Assembly (NCBI GenBank): GCA_030678995.1
Contig: JAUXTQ010000042.1
Location: 1-64,000, forward strand
Direction of reading: 5' to 3'
DNA: 64,000 bases
Origin: Caulobacter sp.
Lineage (GTDB): Bacteria > Pseudomonadota > Alphaproteobacteria > Caulobacterales > Caulobacteraceae
Shown here piece after piece: positions 1-9,520 of the stretch (the first letter of the stretch is position 1; the number at the start of each line of letters is the position of its first letter). The notes below the pieces were generated by a model, which did not search any database, had not been told where the DNA came from, and worked only from the letters and a program-made list of their open reading frames with translations. A program made the translations under genes and the position numbers.

Positions 1-25
1 GGCGGATTCAACCGGTCATCGCAAC
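1..25 (+). repeat. Left terminal inverted repeat of the IS30 element
   Basis: It is a perfect 25-base inverted match to bases 1198-1222. It may continue beyond the left edge of the window. Confidence 0.88.
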
Positions 26-57
26 AGGTTTAGGTTTGCGATGCGGGAGGATCTTCG

Positions 58-1215
58 ATGGGGCGGTCGGTTCGGCTGAGCGAGGCTCAGAAGCGAGAGT
101 TGTGGGATCGCTGGCGTGGGGGCGAGACGCTGGTGGAGATCGGGCGGGCGCTGGGCCGTTCGACGCCGAACGTGTTCACGATGCTGAAGGCGCGTGGCGG
201 CATCGCGCCGGCGGTTCGTCGACGTCGCCAGAGCGGGCTGCGGCTGGAGGAGCGAGAGGAGATATCCCTGGGTCTGGCCGGGGGCCTGTCGCTTCACCGG
301 ATCGCCGCGAGGCTCGGTCGGGCGCCATCCACGATCAGCCGGGAGGTAGCGCACAACGGGGGGCGGGAGGGCTACCGAGCCGTCTCGGCCGAGGTTCGAG
401 CCTGGGAGACGGCCTTGCGGCCCAAGCCCTGTCTGCTGGCGCGGGAACCGAGACTGCGCGACGTTGTGGCCGAGAAGCTTGAGCAGCGCTGGTCACCGCA
501 GCAGATTGCTGGCTGGCTCAGGCTGAAGTTCGGCGACGACGGGGCGATGCGGGTGTCGCACGAGACCATCTACAGGAGCCTGTTCATCCAGGCCCGCGGC
601 GTGCTCAGGCGCGAGCTGCTGGCGTCCCTGCGATCGCGGCGGGTGATGCGCCGCGCCCACGGCGCCCGCTCGCAAGGCATGAAGCGCAGCCTGATCCCCG
701 ACGCGGTCTCGATCCGCGAGCGTCCCGCCGAGGCCCTGGACCGCGCCGTGCCCGGCCACTGGGAGGGCGACCTGCTGGCCGGCGGCGGCGGCTCCCAGAT
801 CGCCACCCTGGTGGAGCGGCGCTCGCGCTTCCTCCTGCTGGCCCGCATCGGCGCCACCAAGAAGACCGACGAGGTGGTCGCCGCCCTGGTCCGCCGGGTC
901 CAGACCCTGCCCGAGCAGGTGAAGGCCTCCCTGACCTGGGACCGGGGCTCGGAGATGACGGCCCATGCCAGGTTTACCCTGGCCACCGACATCAAGGTCT
1001 ACTTCTGCGATCCCCACAGCCCCTGGCAGCGCGGCTCGAACGAGAACACCAACGGCCTCCTGCGCCAGTACCTCCCCAAGGGCTGCGACTTGACCGCCTT
1101 CTCCCAGCAAGACCTCGACGACGTCGCCTTGGAACTCAACACCCGACCCAGAAAAACCCTCGACTACAAAACCCCCGCCGATATCTTCAACCAAGGCGTT
1201 GCGATGACCGGTTGA
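58..1215 (+). CDS. IS30-family transposase
   Basis: This 385-residue protein carries out transposition of the surrounding element. An N-terminal helix-turn-helix region (about residues 8-45) is followed by a second HTH (about 65-98, with the typical STISRE pattern). The C-terminal half is an integrase-type DDE core: D238 in GHWEGDLL, D295 in TWDRGSEM and E329 in GSNENTNGLLR, the usual IS30 spacing. Length is normal for the family and the frame is intact, so the element is probably active. ATG at 58 is the first good start inside the left repeat boundary. The stop codon lies within the right inverted repeat. Confidence 0.95.
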   Translation: MGRSVRLSEAQKRELWDRWRGGETLVEIGRALGRSTPNVFTMLKARGGIAPAVRRRRQSGLRLEEREEISLGLAGGLSLHRIAARLGRAPSTISREVAHNGGREGYRAVSAEVRAWETALRPKPCLLAREPRLRDVVAEKLEQRWSPQQIAGWLRLKFGDDGAMRVSHETIYRSLFIQARGVLRRELLASLRSRRVMRRAHGARSQGMKRSLIPDAVSIRERPAEALDRAVPGHWEGDLLAGGGGSQIATLVERRSRFLLLARIGATKKTDEVVAALVRRVQTLPEQVKASLTWDRGSEMTAHARFTLATDIKVYFCDPHSPWQRGSNENTNGLLRQYLPKGCDLTAFSQQDLDDVALELNTRPRKTLDYKTPADIFNQGVAMTG

Positions 1216-1222
1216 ATCCGCC
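1198..1222 (-). repeat. Right terminal inverted repeat of the IS30 element
   Basis: It is the perfect reverse complement of bases 1-25 and overlaps the transposase stop codon at 1213-1215. Confidence 0.88.
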
Positions 1223-1252
1223 GCTGTCCCCCTATTTCGAAGCAGTCCCTGT

Positions 1253-1657
1253 TCAGACCTGAACGGTTCTGACCGGGTTGGGGCCGTAGCGGTTGGCGCC
1301 CTGTTCGCCGCCCATCACGCCCAGCTCCACGGCGGCCCAGATGATGACCACGGTGAACACCGCGTCGATGAAGTTGAACGGCTGCGACCAGACGGCGATC
1401 AGGGCGAGGATGACGATGGCCGCCAGCCATCCCGACCGGCCCCGGTCGTGCAGGCGCTTGGACAGCACGCAGGCGGCGGAAAACAGCAGGCCCGGATAGA
1501 CCACCCAGCCGGTCAGCCAGTGCAGGGTGGGGCCCATGGAGGCCTCGTAGATCACCGCGATGGTCGTCAGCACCGCGACGGCGATCAGGAACGGCGTCCG
1601 CGCCACGCGGCCCGTGGAGGAAAAGAACAGCTCCACCCAGTCGATCTGGCCGCTCAT
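1253..1657 (-). CDS. DUF805 family inner-membrane protein
   Basis: This 134-residue protein of unknown function has about four hydrophobic segments. The DUF805 signatures are visible: an aromatic N-terminus leading into a first membrane span, the central KRLHDRGRSGW motif around residues 67-77, and a C-terminal GANRYGPNP motif. It lies next to a second DUF805 gene on the same strand (1715-2140), so the two are tandem paralogues and may be co-transcribed. The 3' end is about 30 bp from the right end of the IS30 element, but the conserved C-terminus is complete. The family call is firm; the cellular role is unknown. Confidence 0.85.
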   Translation of the reverse strand: MSGQIDWVELFFSSTGRVARTPFLIAVAVLTTIAVIYEASMGPTLHWLTGWVVYPGLLFSAACVLSKRLHDRGRSGWLAAIVILALIAVWSQPFNFIDAVFTVVIIWAAVELGVMGGEQGANRYGPNPVRTVQV

Positions 1658-1714
1658 CCGGTTTCGCTTGCTCCGACGTGTCGCCCGACTCTTAGAGGGA
1701 CAGGCCGTCCCTAT

Positions 1715-2140
1715 CTAGGCGAGAGCGTCGCGCTGCGAAAGGCCGCCGGTCAAGGCGGCGAAGGTCGGGGCGCGATCGCCGTGGCGGTTGGGCCCGCGGG
1801 CGCCCTCGCCGGTGATCAGGCTGAGCACCAGCCAAAGCTGGCCCAGCACCGGCGGCATGACGAACAGCAGCATCCAGCCGGTCAGGCCGCGGTCGTGGCA
1901 GCGCCGCACGGCGACCGCCAGGGTAATCCACAGGCCGTTGGCGATGAGCAGGGCGGTCACGGTCGCCACCGCGCCCTGGCTGAGCCCGGTGACCCCGGAC
2001 CCGGCCTCGTCGCCGGCGCCGCTGAAGATGATCAGCAGGAAGGTGGCGAAATAGCTGAAGGTGAAGACCCCGATCAGCGTCAGGGCCAGTGACAGCCGCC
2101 CGGAGCGGCCCTTGAAGCTGTAGAGGTGCAAGGCGTTCAC
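1715..2140 (-). CDS. DUF805 family inner-membrane protein (second copy)
   Basis: This 141-residue membrane protein has the DUF805 layout: an N-terminal YSFKGRSGRLS segment, a central RRCHDRGLTGW motif, and GPNRHGD near the C-terminus. It is diverged from the neighbour at 1253-1657. The chosen start is GTG at 2140, with a G-rich stretch (GGGGG) about 10 bases upstream as a plausible ribosome-binding site. A symmetrical TTTAACC/GGTTAAA dyad lies immediately upstream (2144-2170) and may regulate it. The function is not known. Confidence 0.83.
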   Translation of the reverse strand: MNALHLYSFKGRSGRLSLALTLIGVFTFSYFATFLLIIFSGAGDEAGSGVTGLSQGAVATVTALLIANGLWITLAVAVRRCHDRGLTGWMLLFVMPPVLGQLWLVLSLITGEGARGPNRHGDRAPTFAALTGGLSQRDALA

Positions 2141-2143
2141 GGC

Positions 2144-2170
2144 TTTAACCCCCAGGAGTCGAAGGTTAAA
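2144..2170 (-). promoter_or_regulatory. Inverted repeat upstream of the DUF805 pair
   Basis: TTTAACC (2144-2150) and GGTTAAA (2164-2170) form a perfect 7-bp dyad separated by 13 bases, starting 4 bases before the GTG start. This is the right place for an operator. The TTAA half-sites recall CtrA-type sites, but the inverted arrangement and the spacing differ from the direct TTAA-N7-TTAA consensus. Confidence 0.3.
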
Positions 2171-2262
2171 CGCGGCTCGCGCCGTTTCGGTTCATCGGCG
2201 TCGAAAAATCCCGTGAATCAGGGGCTTAGGCGGCCCTCGACCCAGAGCAGACCTGACCCGCC

Positions 2263-4239
<1,977 letters not shown>

Positions 4240-4323
4240 CGGCCTGGCCACGCCCCTCACGCACGATTTTGCCCGGTCCGGTTAGACCGCGAGGCGCACC
4301 TTTGCAACGGCGACGGTGGGGAA

Positions 4324-4351
4324 GGGACAGACACCTGGCGGTGTCTGTCCC
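4324..4351. repeat. GGGACA-type intergenic palindrome
   Basis: A 12-base stem GGGACAGACACC (4324-4335) is perfectly inverted at 4340-4351 around a 4-base loop. It lies just after the UPF0145 stop codon and upstream of pccA. It belongs to the family of short palindromes with GGGACA arms found at several gene ends in this window. Confidence 0.8.
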
Positions 4352-4353
4352 GG

Positions 4354-4673
4354 TCAACCCAGCTTCACCGCCGTCCCCGTCGCCGTGACCATCAGCATGC
4401 CGTTGTTGGCGCCCAGGGTTTCGTAGTCGAGGTCGATGCCGACCACGGCGTCGGCGCCGAGCCTGGCGGCCTCCTCGGTCATTTCCCGCAGGGCGCCCTG
4501 ACGGGCCTCGCGCAAAACCTCCTCGTAGCTGCCCGAGCGGCCGCCGACGATGTCGCGGATGCCGGCGAACAGGTCGCGAAAGATGTTGGCCCCCAGGATC
4601 ACCTCTCCGGAGACGACGCCGAGGGTCTCGCGGGTGGCCGTTCGGCGATGGTGGGCGTTGTGGCGGTCAGCAT
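4354..4673 (-). pseudogene. UPF0145/YbjQ family gene with an N-terminal frameshift
   Basis: The downstream frame encodes the conserved body of the YbjQ/UPF0145 family ([19 protein letters not shown] at the start, [25 protein letters not shown] at the end). That frame has no proper start. The ATG at 4673, in the other frame, has a strong Shine-Dalgarno sequence (AAGGGAAAGGAC) and encodes the expected N-terminus [13 protein letters not shown], but then runs out of frame and stops after 24 residues. Losing one base near 4636-4640 would explain both halves. The gene is therefore either recently broken or affected by a sequencing error. A shortened product could only start at the GTG at 4602, which removes the first beta-strand. 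The family is a pentameric putative metal-binding protein of unclear role. Confidence 0.8.
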
Positions 4674-4729
4674 GTCAGGTTGTGTCCTTTCCCTTCCGGC
4701 GGGGCCGGCCGCGTCTTACATTGGTCGCC

Positions 4730-5203
4730 ATGACCAGCTCCGCAACATCCGCCGCCGGCTTCGACCTGGCCCCGCCCACCGACGCCGAGCGCGAGCGGCT
4801 GGAGGCCGACCTCACCCGCAAGGAAGCCGAGGTGCTGCTGCACCACGGCACCGAGGCGCCGTTCTGTGGTGGCCTGCTGGGCGAGAAACGCCCGGGGGCC
4901 TACTGCTGCCGCCTCTGCGGCCTGCCGCTGTTCCGGTTCGAGACCAAGTTCGAGAGCGGCACCGGTTGGCCCAGCTTCTACGCCCCGATCGACCCGGCCC
5001 ACGTCGGCGAGGTGCGCGACACGAGCCACGGCATGCTGCGCATCGAGACCCTCTGCGCCCGCTGCGGCAGCCACCAGGGTCACGTCTTCCCCGACGGCCC
5101 GCCCCCGACCCGGCTGCGTTACTGCATCAATTCGGTGAGCCTGACCTTCGTCGCCGACGGCGAGCCGCTGCCCGATCCCCTGGGACGAGGCGAGCGGCTC
5201 TGA
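4730..5203 (+). CDS. msrB: Peptide-methionine (R)-S-oxide reductase
   Basis: This 157-residue enzyme reduces the R-epimer of methionine sulfoxide in proteins. The MsrB fold is clear: zinc cysteines C60/C63 (CCRLCG) and C109/C112 ([12 protein letters not shown]), the GTGWPSF motif near residue 77, and the catalytic cysteine C132 in [12 protein letters not shown] at 4730 gives the normal family length; an earlier in-frame start would run into the divergent gene upstream. It is divergently arranged with the UPF0145 remnant. No signal peptide is visible, so it should be cytosolic. Confidence 0.93.
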   Translation: MTSSATSAAGFDLAPPTDAERERLEADLTRKEAEVLLHHGTEAPFCGGLLGEKRPGAYCCRLCGLPLFRFETKFESGTGWPSFYAPIDPAHVGEVRDTSHGMLRIETLCARCGSHQGHVFPDGPPPTRLRYCINSVSLTFVADGEPLPDPLGRGERL

Positions 5204-5216
5204 TCGTCTCGCGGAT

Positions 5217-5900
5217 CTAGAGCTTGAGCGCCTCTGTCCTGAACTTCGCGGCGCAGGTTTCACCGGCCGCGGCCAGCAGCGCCTTCAGTCGCACCGCTCC
5301 ATCGGCCACCAGTTCGTCGTAGGTTGGCGCGCTGGCCGCCTCTCCCTTGGCCGGCCTCTGGAGGCAGAAAGCTTCGGCGACGACCGTATTGTTGGTGGTG
5401 TCGATAACCTGCATTCGCGCCTGATACACGACGCCGTAGCGCGTGAGGTCAGCCAGATAGTACATTGTGCCCCAGCCGATTGTGCGCACGTCGACGACAT
5501 AGCGAGCGGGCTGAGCGGAGGCGGCGATGTCCTGAGGTTTGCCGCCTGCGGGGGTGATCGGCCCGCCGACCGTGGCCGAGGTCGAGGTCGCCAGAGCGTT
5601 GGTAAGCGACAGGGCCATCGAATCGGCCGGGTCGGCGATCTGATTCACTTTCACCAGCTCGTTGCCCATGTTGATGGCCCTGATGGCCATGGCCGCTCCG
5701 CCCACGGCCCCGAACAGGGCGCCGACGGCTACGCCGCCGGATGTCGTCGCGGTAAAGGGCGGCGTGGGCCAGTCCGTATAGCTGATCGTCTGATTGCTCA
5801 TGGTCGACGTGGTGGTCGATTCAATCGGCACGGTCTTGGTCGAGGCGCAACCGCACAGGAGCAGGCTGACAGCAATGGCTGTCGAAGATCTATGTCGCAT
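5217..5900 (-). CDS. Predicted lipoprotein of unknown function
   Basis: This 227-residue protein starts at ATG 5900, preceded by a G-rich Shine-Dalgarno (GGGGGG) 6 bases upstream. Residues 1-17 form a lipoprotein signal with lipobox LLCGC, so it should be a membrane-anchored periplasmic lipoprotein. A short glycine/alanine-rich hydrophobic stretch (about residues 54-73) resembles the glycine-zipper segments of other outer-membrane lipoproteins. The C-terminal half (VVDVRTIGWG... YQARMQVIDT) looks like a beta-rich domain. No family is recognised with confidence. It converges with msrB, 13 bp away. Confidence 0.65.
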   Translation of the reverse strand: MRHRSSTAIAVSLLLCGCASTKTVPIESTTTSTMSNQTISYTDWPTPPFTATTSGGVAVGALFGAVGGAAMAIRAINMGNELVKVNQIADPADSMALSLTNALATSTSATVGGPITPAGGKPQDIAASAQPARYVVDVRTIGWGTMYYLADLTRYGVVYQARMQVIDTTNNTVVAEAFCLQRPAKGEAASAPTYDELVADGAVRLKALLAAAGETCAAKFRTEALKL

Positions 5901-6068
5901 GAATTCCCCCCCGGGCCGTTTTCGACCCGCCGCCAGCTTCGGGGCCAGCAGAAGTTGAGTCAATGTGGCGTGCGAGAGCCCGGCGCTGATGGGCAGCCAG
6001 AATTGCGACGCGCGAGACGCCCCTTCCCATGACGCGCGGCTTTTGCTACCTGCCGCGCCTCACCATGA

Positions 6069-6155
6069 GCGGTCGTGGCGGAATTGGTAGACGCGCAGCG
6101 TTGAGGTCGCTGTTCCCTAACCGGAGTGGAAGTTCGAGTCTTCTCGACCGCACCA
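6069..6155 (+). tRNA. tRNA-Leu (anticodon GAG)
   Basis: The acceptor stem GCGGTCG (6069-6075) pairs perfectly with CGACCGC (6145-6151), followed by discriminator A and an encoded CCA. The D-arm contains GGTAGAC, the anticodon arm AGCG-TTGAGGT-CGCT gives anticodon GAG, and the T-loop is TTCGAGT. A long variable arm, as expected of a class II tRNA, lies between. It reads leucine CTC/CTT codons. Confidence 0.95.
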
Positions 6156-6316
6156 TCCTCCTTCACTCCCTTGGAGCTTCGGAGGACAAGTCCTTGGTGG
6201 GAGCCCTGACCGGGCCGGGATGATCGTGGGCTTGCCCTGCGAAGCCTTGGCGAAGCAGGGTGAATCAGAGGCTTAAAGCGCTGTAGGATCGACTTTCTCG
6301 TTCAGGAGGCCCCGAC

Positions 6317-7765
6317 ATGACCCGGGATAAAGCCGACCTGACCGAGGACGAAACCCTCTCGATCCTCGCAGCCCCTCAAAACGTCGCGCCGCCCGAGGAT
6401 CTCGAAGACCTCGCGCTGGGCGACGACTACGCCCTCAACCCCGCCTATGTGGACATGGTCATCGACGCCGCCGACCGCGGCGACGCCGAGCGTCTGCGCG
6501 AGCTGGTCGGGGCCCTGCGCTCGGAAGACGTGGCCGACCTGATGGGCTTTCTCACCGCGGACTACCGCGAGGAGATCATCCCCTGTCTCGATTCAGAGAC
6601 CCTCGCCGAGGTGCTGTCCGAACTGGACGACAACCTGCGCGAGGAGGTGCTCGACAGCGTCCATCCCACCGCCCTGGCCAAGGCCCTGGAGGAGCTGGAC
6701 TCCGACGACGCCGCCGACGTGGTCGATGACCTGGAGGGCGAGAAGCGCGCCCAGGTGCTGGCGGCCATGGACGCCGACGACCGCGCCGCCGTTGAGGCCT
6801 CGCTGTCATACGAGGACGAGACCGCCGGCCGCCTGATGCAGCGCGAGGTGCTGGCCGCGCCGCAGTTCTGGACCGTCGGCCAGACCATCGACCATGTCCG
6901 CCAGGCGGGCGACGAGCTGCCCGAGCTGTTCTTCGACATCTACATCGTCGATCCGGCCTATCGCCCGATCGGCGCGGCGCCGATCAGCCAGCTGCTGCGG
7001 GCCAAACGCGAGACCACCCTGGCCGAGATCATGGAGCCGGTGACCGACATCACCGTCGACATGGACCAGGAGGAGGTCGCCTACATCTTCGACAAATACC
7101 ACCTGATCAGCGCCCCGGTGATCGACGCCGGCGGGCGGCTGGTGGGCCAGATCACCGTCGACGACATCGTCGGGGTCATCCAGGAGGAGTCCGAGGAGGA
7201 CATCCTGGCCCTGGCCGGGGTGAGCGATGCCGGCCGCGACGCCGGCGTCTGGGACGTGGCCCGCTCGCGCCTGCCGTGGCTGGTGGTCAACACCCTGACC
7301 GCCGCCGCCGCCGCCAGCGTCATCGGCGCCTTCCAGGCCGAGATCGCCAAGCTGGTCACCCTGGCCATCCTGATGCCGGTGGTCGCCTCGCTCGGCGGCA
7401 ATGCCGGCACCCAGACCCTGGCCGTGGCGGTGCGCGCCCTGGCCAGCCGCGAGCTGAACGCCTCCAACGCCGTGCGCATCATCCTGCGGGAGATGGCCGT
7501 GGGCCTGGTCAATGGCGGGGTGCTGGCGACCATCATGGCCGCCGCCACCTGGGTCTTCTTCCGCGACCCCATGCTGTGCCTGACCATCGGCCTGGCCCTG
7601 ATCATCAATCTGTTCATGGCGGCCCTGGCCGGGATCCTCGTTCCGCTGGCCCTGGACAAGCTGGAACGCGATCCAGCGGTGTCTTCTTCGGTCTTCGTCA
7701 CGTTTGTGACCGATTTCATGGGTTTCCTGTCCTTCCTCGGACTGGCCGGGCTCATTCTCCTCTAA
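6317..7765 (+). CDS. mgtE: Magnesium transporter MgtE
   Basis: This 482-residue protein is a homodimeric Mg2+ channel of the inner membrane. In order: an N-terminal MgtE_N superhelical domain (about residues 45-155) rich in acidic repeats (SELDDN, EELDSDDAADVVDDL), two CBS domains (about 160-285), and a five-helix membrane domain. The pore signature PVVASLGGNAGTQT occurs near residue 355. The cytosolic domains sense Mg2+ and gate the pore. A strong AGGAGG lies 8 bases before the ATG. The upstream leader (6156-6316) contains a CCCTGC/GCAGGG stem but no recognisable M-box, so no riboswitch is claimed. Confidence 0.94.
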   Translation: MTRDKADLTEDETLSILAAPQNVAPPEDLEDLALGDDYALNPAYVDMVIDAADRGDAERLRELVGALRSEDVADLMGFLTADYREEIIPCLDSETLAEVLSELDDNLREEVLDSVHPTALAKALEELDSDDAADVVDDLEGEKRAQVLAAMDADDRAAVEASLSYEDETAGRLMQREVLAAPQFWTVGQTIDHVRQAGDELPELFFDIYIVDPAYRPIGAAPISQLLRAKRETTLAEIMEPVTDITVDMDQEEVAYIFDKYHLISAPVIDAGGRLVGQITVDDIVGVIQEESEEDILALAGVSDAGRDAGVWDVARSRLPWLVVNTLTAAAAASVIGAFQAEIAKLVTLAILMPVVASLGGNAGTQTLAVAVRALASRELNASNAVRIILREMAVGLVNGGVLATIMAAATWVFFRDPMLCLTIGLALIINLFMAALAGILVPLALDKLERDPAVSSSVFVTFVTDFMGFLSFLGLAGLILL

Positions 7766-7893
7766 ACGGCCGTTCCAGGCTCCGAACACCCCGCCATTCC
7801 CGTTCAGGGGGAGTTCAGGCGGCGTTCGGCATCCCTCTTGCGGGAGTGGGGTGGAACGCAGCCACGCCTGTCTCATTTCGGATCAACAAGCCC

Positions 7894-9345
7894 GTGAAAC
7901 CCCGCCACCAGGTCTCCCGCGCCGCCATCGAACTGATCAAGAAGTTCGAGGGCTACCGCCAGAAGGCAGCCCAGCTCCCCGACGGGCGCTGGACGATCGG
8001 CTTTGGCCACACCCTGACCGCCCGCGAGGGCGCCGAGGTCAGCGAGTCCGACGCCGAGGCCCTGCTGCTCTACGATCTGATCGCGGTGGCCCATGCGGTC
8101 AACGAGCACAGCTACACGCCGCTGACGCAGAACCAGTTCGACGCCCTGTGCTGCTTCGCCTTCAATGTCGGGGTCGACAACTTCCGCCGCTCCTCGGTGC
8201 TGCGCCGGGTCAACGAGGGCCAGCTGCTGCAGGCCGCCTGCGCCATGGAGATGTGGCGCAAGGCCGACTTCGAGGGCGAGCGCATCGTCATCGACGCCCT
8301 GGTCCGCCGCCGCGCCGCCGAGAAGACCCTGTTCCTGACCCCGGCCAACGGCTGGATCCCGGCGCCCTCGCCGGTGTTGCGGCCCAGGGTCGACTATGAC
8401 GCGGTCAATTCCGTGCCGCGCCAGGCCCCGACGGCCGTCAAGGCGTCCCTGACCGGCGATCGCACCAGCGTGGTCCGCGACGAGACCCCCGCGCCCCGGC
8501 CTGTCCCGCCGCGGGACGAGCCCCTGGCCAGCGAGATCGCCGCCGCCGGCGTCAGCGCCCGGCTGGAGCAGCTGCTGCCCGAAGCGGTGGAGGCGGTCGA
8601 TCCGGTCGCCGCCCCGGTGCTGGAAGAGATCGCCGCGCCGGTCGTCGAAGAGGCGCCGACGCCGGTCGTCGAGCCTCAGCCGGAACCCTATCCCGAGTAT
8701 CCTTCCGAGGCGGTGGAGACCGCCGCGGAGGTCCTGCCCGAGCCGGAACCCTACATCGAGCCGGAGCCGGTCTATCCGCAGCCCGCGCCGATCGTGGTCG
8801 GCTCCAGCCTGGCTTTCGCCAGCACTGACGCGGACTTCACCCTGACGCCCGCGCCGGAAGTCACGGTCGAGAACACGCCGCAGGACGCCCTGCGCGCCGA
8901 CCTGCCCGAGCCGGCCAACGAGTCGGGTCCCGGTCTGTTCGACGTCACCCTGTCGGAGATGGCCTTCGAGGGCGCCTCGGTCCGGCCGCTGATGAGCGAG
9001 GACCACGTCCGCCGGCTTGTCCAGCAGGACGAGATGGCGGCCATGGGCGAGTTCGACCCGGCCTTCGACGAAACGCCGGTCGAGCCCATGCGTATCGCTG
9101 GTTTGCCGCTGATTATCACGGGTCTGACCGGCATCATCCTGTTCGCTGGCGGCATCGCGCTCGGCTTCAGCGCGGCTGACGGCGGCGACATCCTGAGCGT
9201 TCGTAACCTGGGCTGGCTGCTGGCAGTTGCCGGCATCGGCATGGGCGGCTGGGCCGTCTGGGCCGGCCTGAACAAATTCCTCGGCGCCGCTTTCGACGAC
9301 GAGGACGAGGAAGTGACCGAGGCGGAGTCGGAGCCTCAAGCGTAG
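7894..9345 (+). CDS. GH24 lysozyme-like protein with proline-rich linker and C-terminal membrane anchor
   Basis: This 483-residue protein has an N-terminal phage-type (GH24) lysozyme domain, about residues 8-150, with E19 in KKFEGYR and D30/T34 in LPDGRWTIGFGHT as likely catalytic residues. A long acidic, proline-rich linker (about 170-340) and a C-terminal segment with two hydrophobic helices (about 400-465) and an acidic tail follow. There are no phage genes nearby and the domain is fused to a membrane anchor, so it is probably a chromosomal peptidoglycan enzyme rather than an endolysin. GTG at 7894 is chosen because the conserved domain begins there; the frame stays open upstream, so the start is uncertain. 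Confidence 0.78.
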   Translation: MKPRHQVSRAAIELIKKFEGYRQKAAQLPDGRWTIGFGHTLTAREGAEVSESDAEALLLYDLIAVAHAVNEHSYTPLTQNQFDALCCFAFNVGVDNFRRSSVLRRVNEGQLLQAACAMEMWRKADFEGERIVIDALVRRRAAEKTLFLTPANGWIPAPSPVLRPRVDYDAVNSVPRQAPTAVKASLTGDRTSVVRDETPAPRPVPPRDEPLASEIAAAGVSARLEQLLPEAVEAVDPVAAPVLEEIAAPVVEEAPTPVVEPQPEPYPEYPSEAVETAAEVLPEPEPYIEPEPVYPQPAPIVVGSSLAFASTDADFTLTPAPEVTVENTPQDALRADLPEPANESGPGLFDVTLSEMAFEGASVRPLMSEDHVRRLVQQDEMAAMGEFDPAFDETPVEPMRIAGLPLIITGLTGIILFAGGIALGFSAADGGDILSVRNLGWLLAVAGIGMGGWAVWAGLNKFLGAAFDDEDEEVTEAESEPQA

Positions 9346-9393
9346 CCCGCGTACCAGTCTGGGTTCCCGCGTACAGTAAGGGCACAGCGTTGG

Positions 9394-9421
9394 CGCCCCG
9401 CGAGCTTCGGTTCGCGGGGCG
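9394..9421 (+). terminator. GC-rich hairpin after the lysozyme gene
   Basis: CGCCCCGCGA (9394-9403) pairs with TCGCGGGGCG (9412-9421) around a GCTTCGGT loop. It lies 49 bases after the stop codon. There is no clear T-run, so it is a weak intrinsic terminator candidate. Confidence 0.45.
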
Positions 9422-9431
9422 TCGTGCGTTA

Positions 9432-9460
9432 GGGGACACGTACCTTCGGTACATGTCCCC
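9432..9460. repeat. GGGGACA-type palindrome, copy 1 of a tandem pair
   Basis: The arms GGGGACACGTACC and GGTACATGTCCCC flank a 3-base loop, with a single C/A mismatch (a G-U wobble on the other strand). It matches the copies at 22338 and 22386 almost base for base. Confidence 0.85.
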
Positions 9461-9471
9461 TCTGGCCGACA

Positions 9472-9498
9472 GGGACACGCACTGAAGTGCATGTCCCC
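9472..9498. repeat. GGGACA-type palindrome, copy 2 of a tandem pair
   Basis: The arms GGGACACGCACT and AGTGCATGTCCC flank a 2-base loop. It is identical to the element at 27024-27049 and has the same orientation as the neighbouring copy at 9432. It reaches to within about 25 bases of the ivd start. Confidence 0.85.
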
Positions 9499-9520
9499 GA
9501 CAATGTGCTATTTCCACGCC

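Larger units (their letters stand above)
1..1222 (+). mobile_element. IS30-family insertion sequence
   Basis: The first 25 bases of the window and bases 1198-1222 are perfect inverted copies of each other (each begins GGCGGATTCAACC read from its outer end). They bracket one IS30-type transposase gene. The right repeat overlaps the last codons and the stop codon of that gene, so the element is very compact. Because the left repeat starts exactly at base 1, it may extend outside the window; target-site duplications therefore cannot be checked. The element lies about 30 bp beyond the 3' end of the neighbouring DUF805 gene, so it does not visibly break a gene on that side. Confidence 0.9.

Noticed and set aside
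6156..6316. A magnesium riboswitch (M-box) in front of mgtE.
   Set aside because: Only one simple stem (CCCTGC/GCAGGG) is visible and none of the conserved M-box segments could be found.
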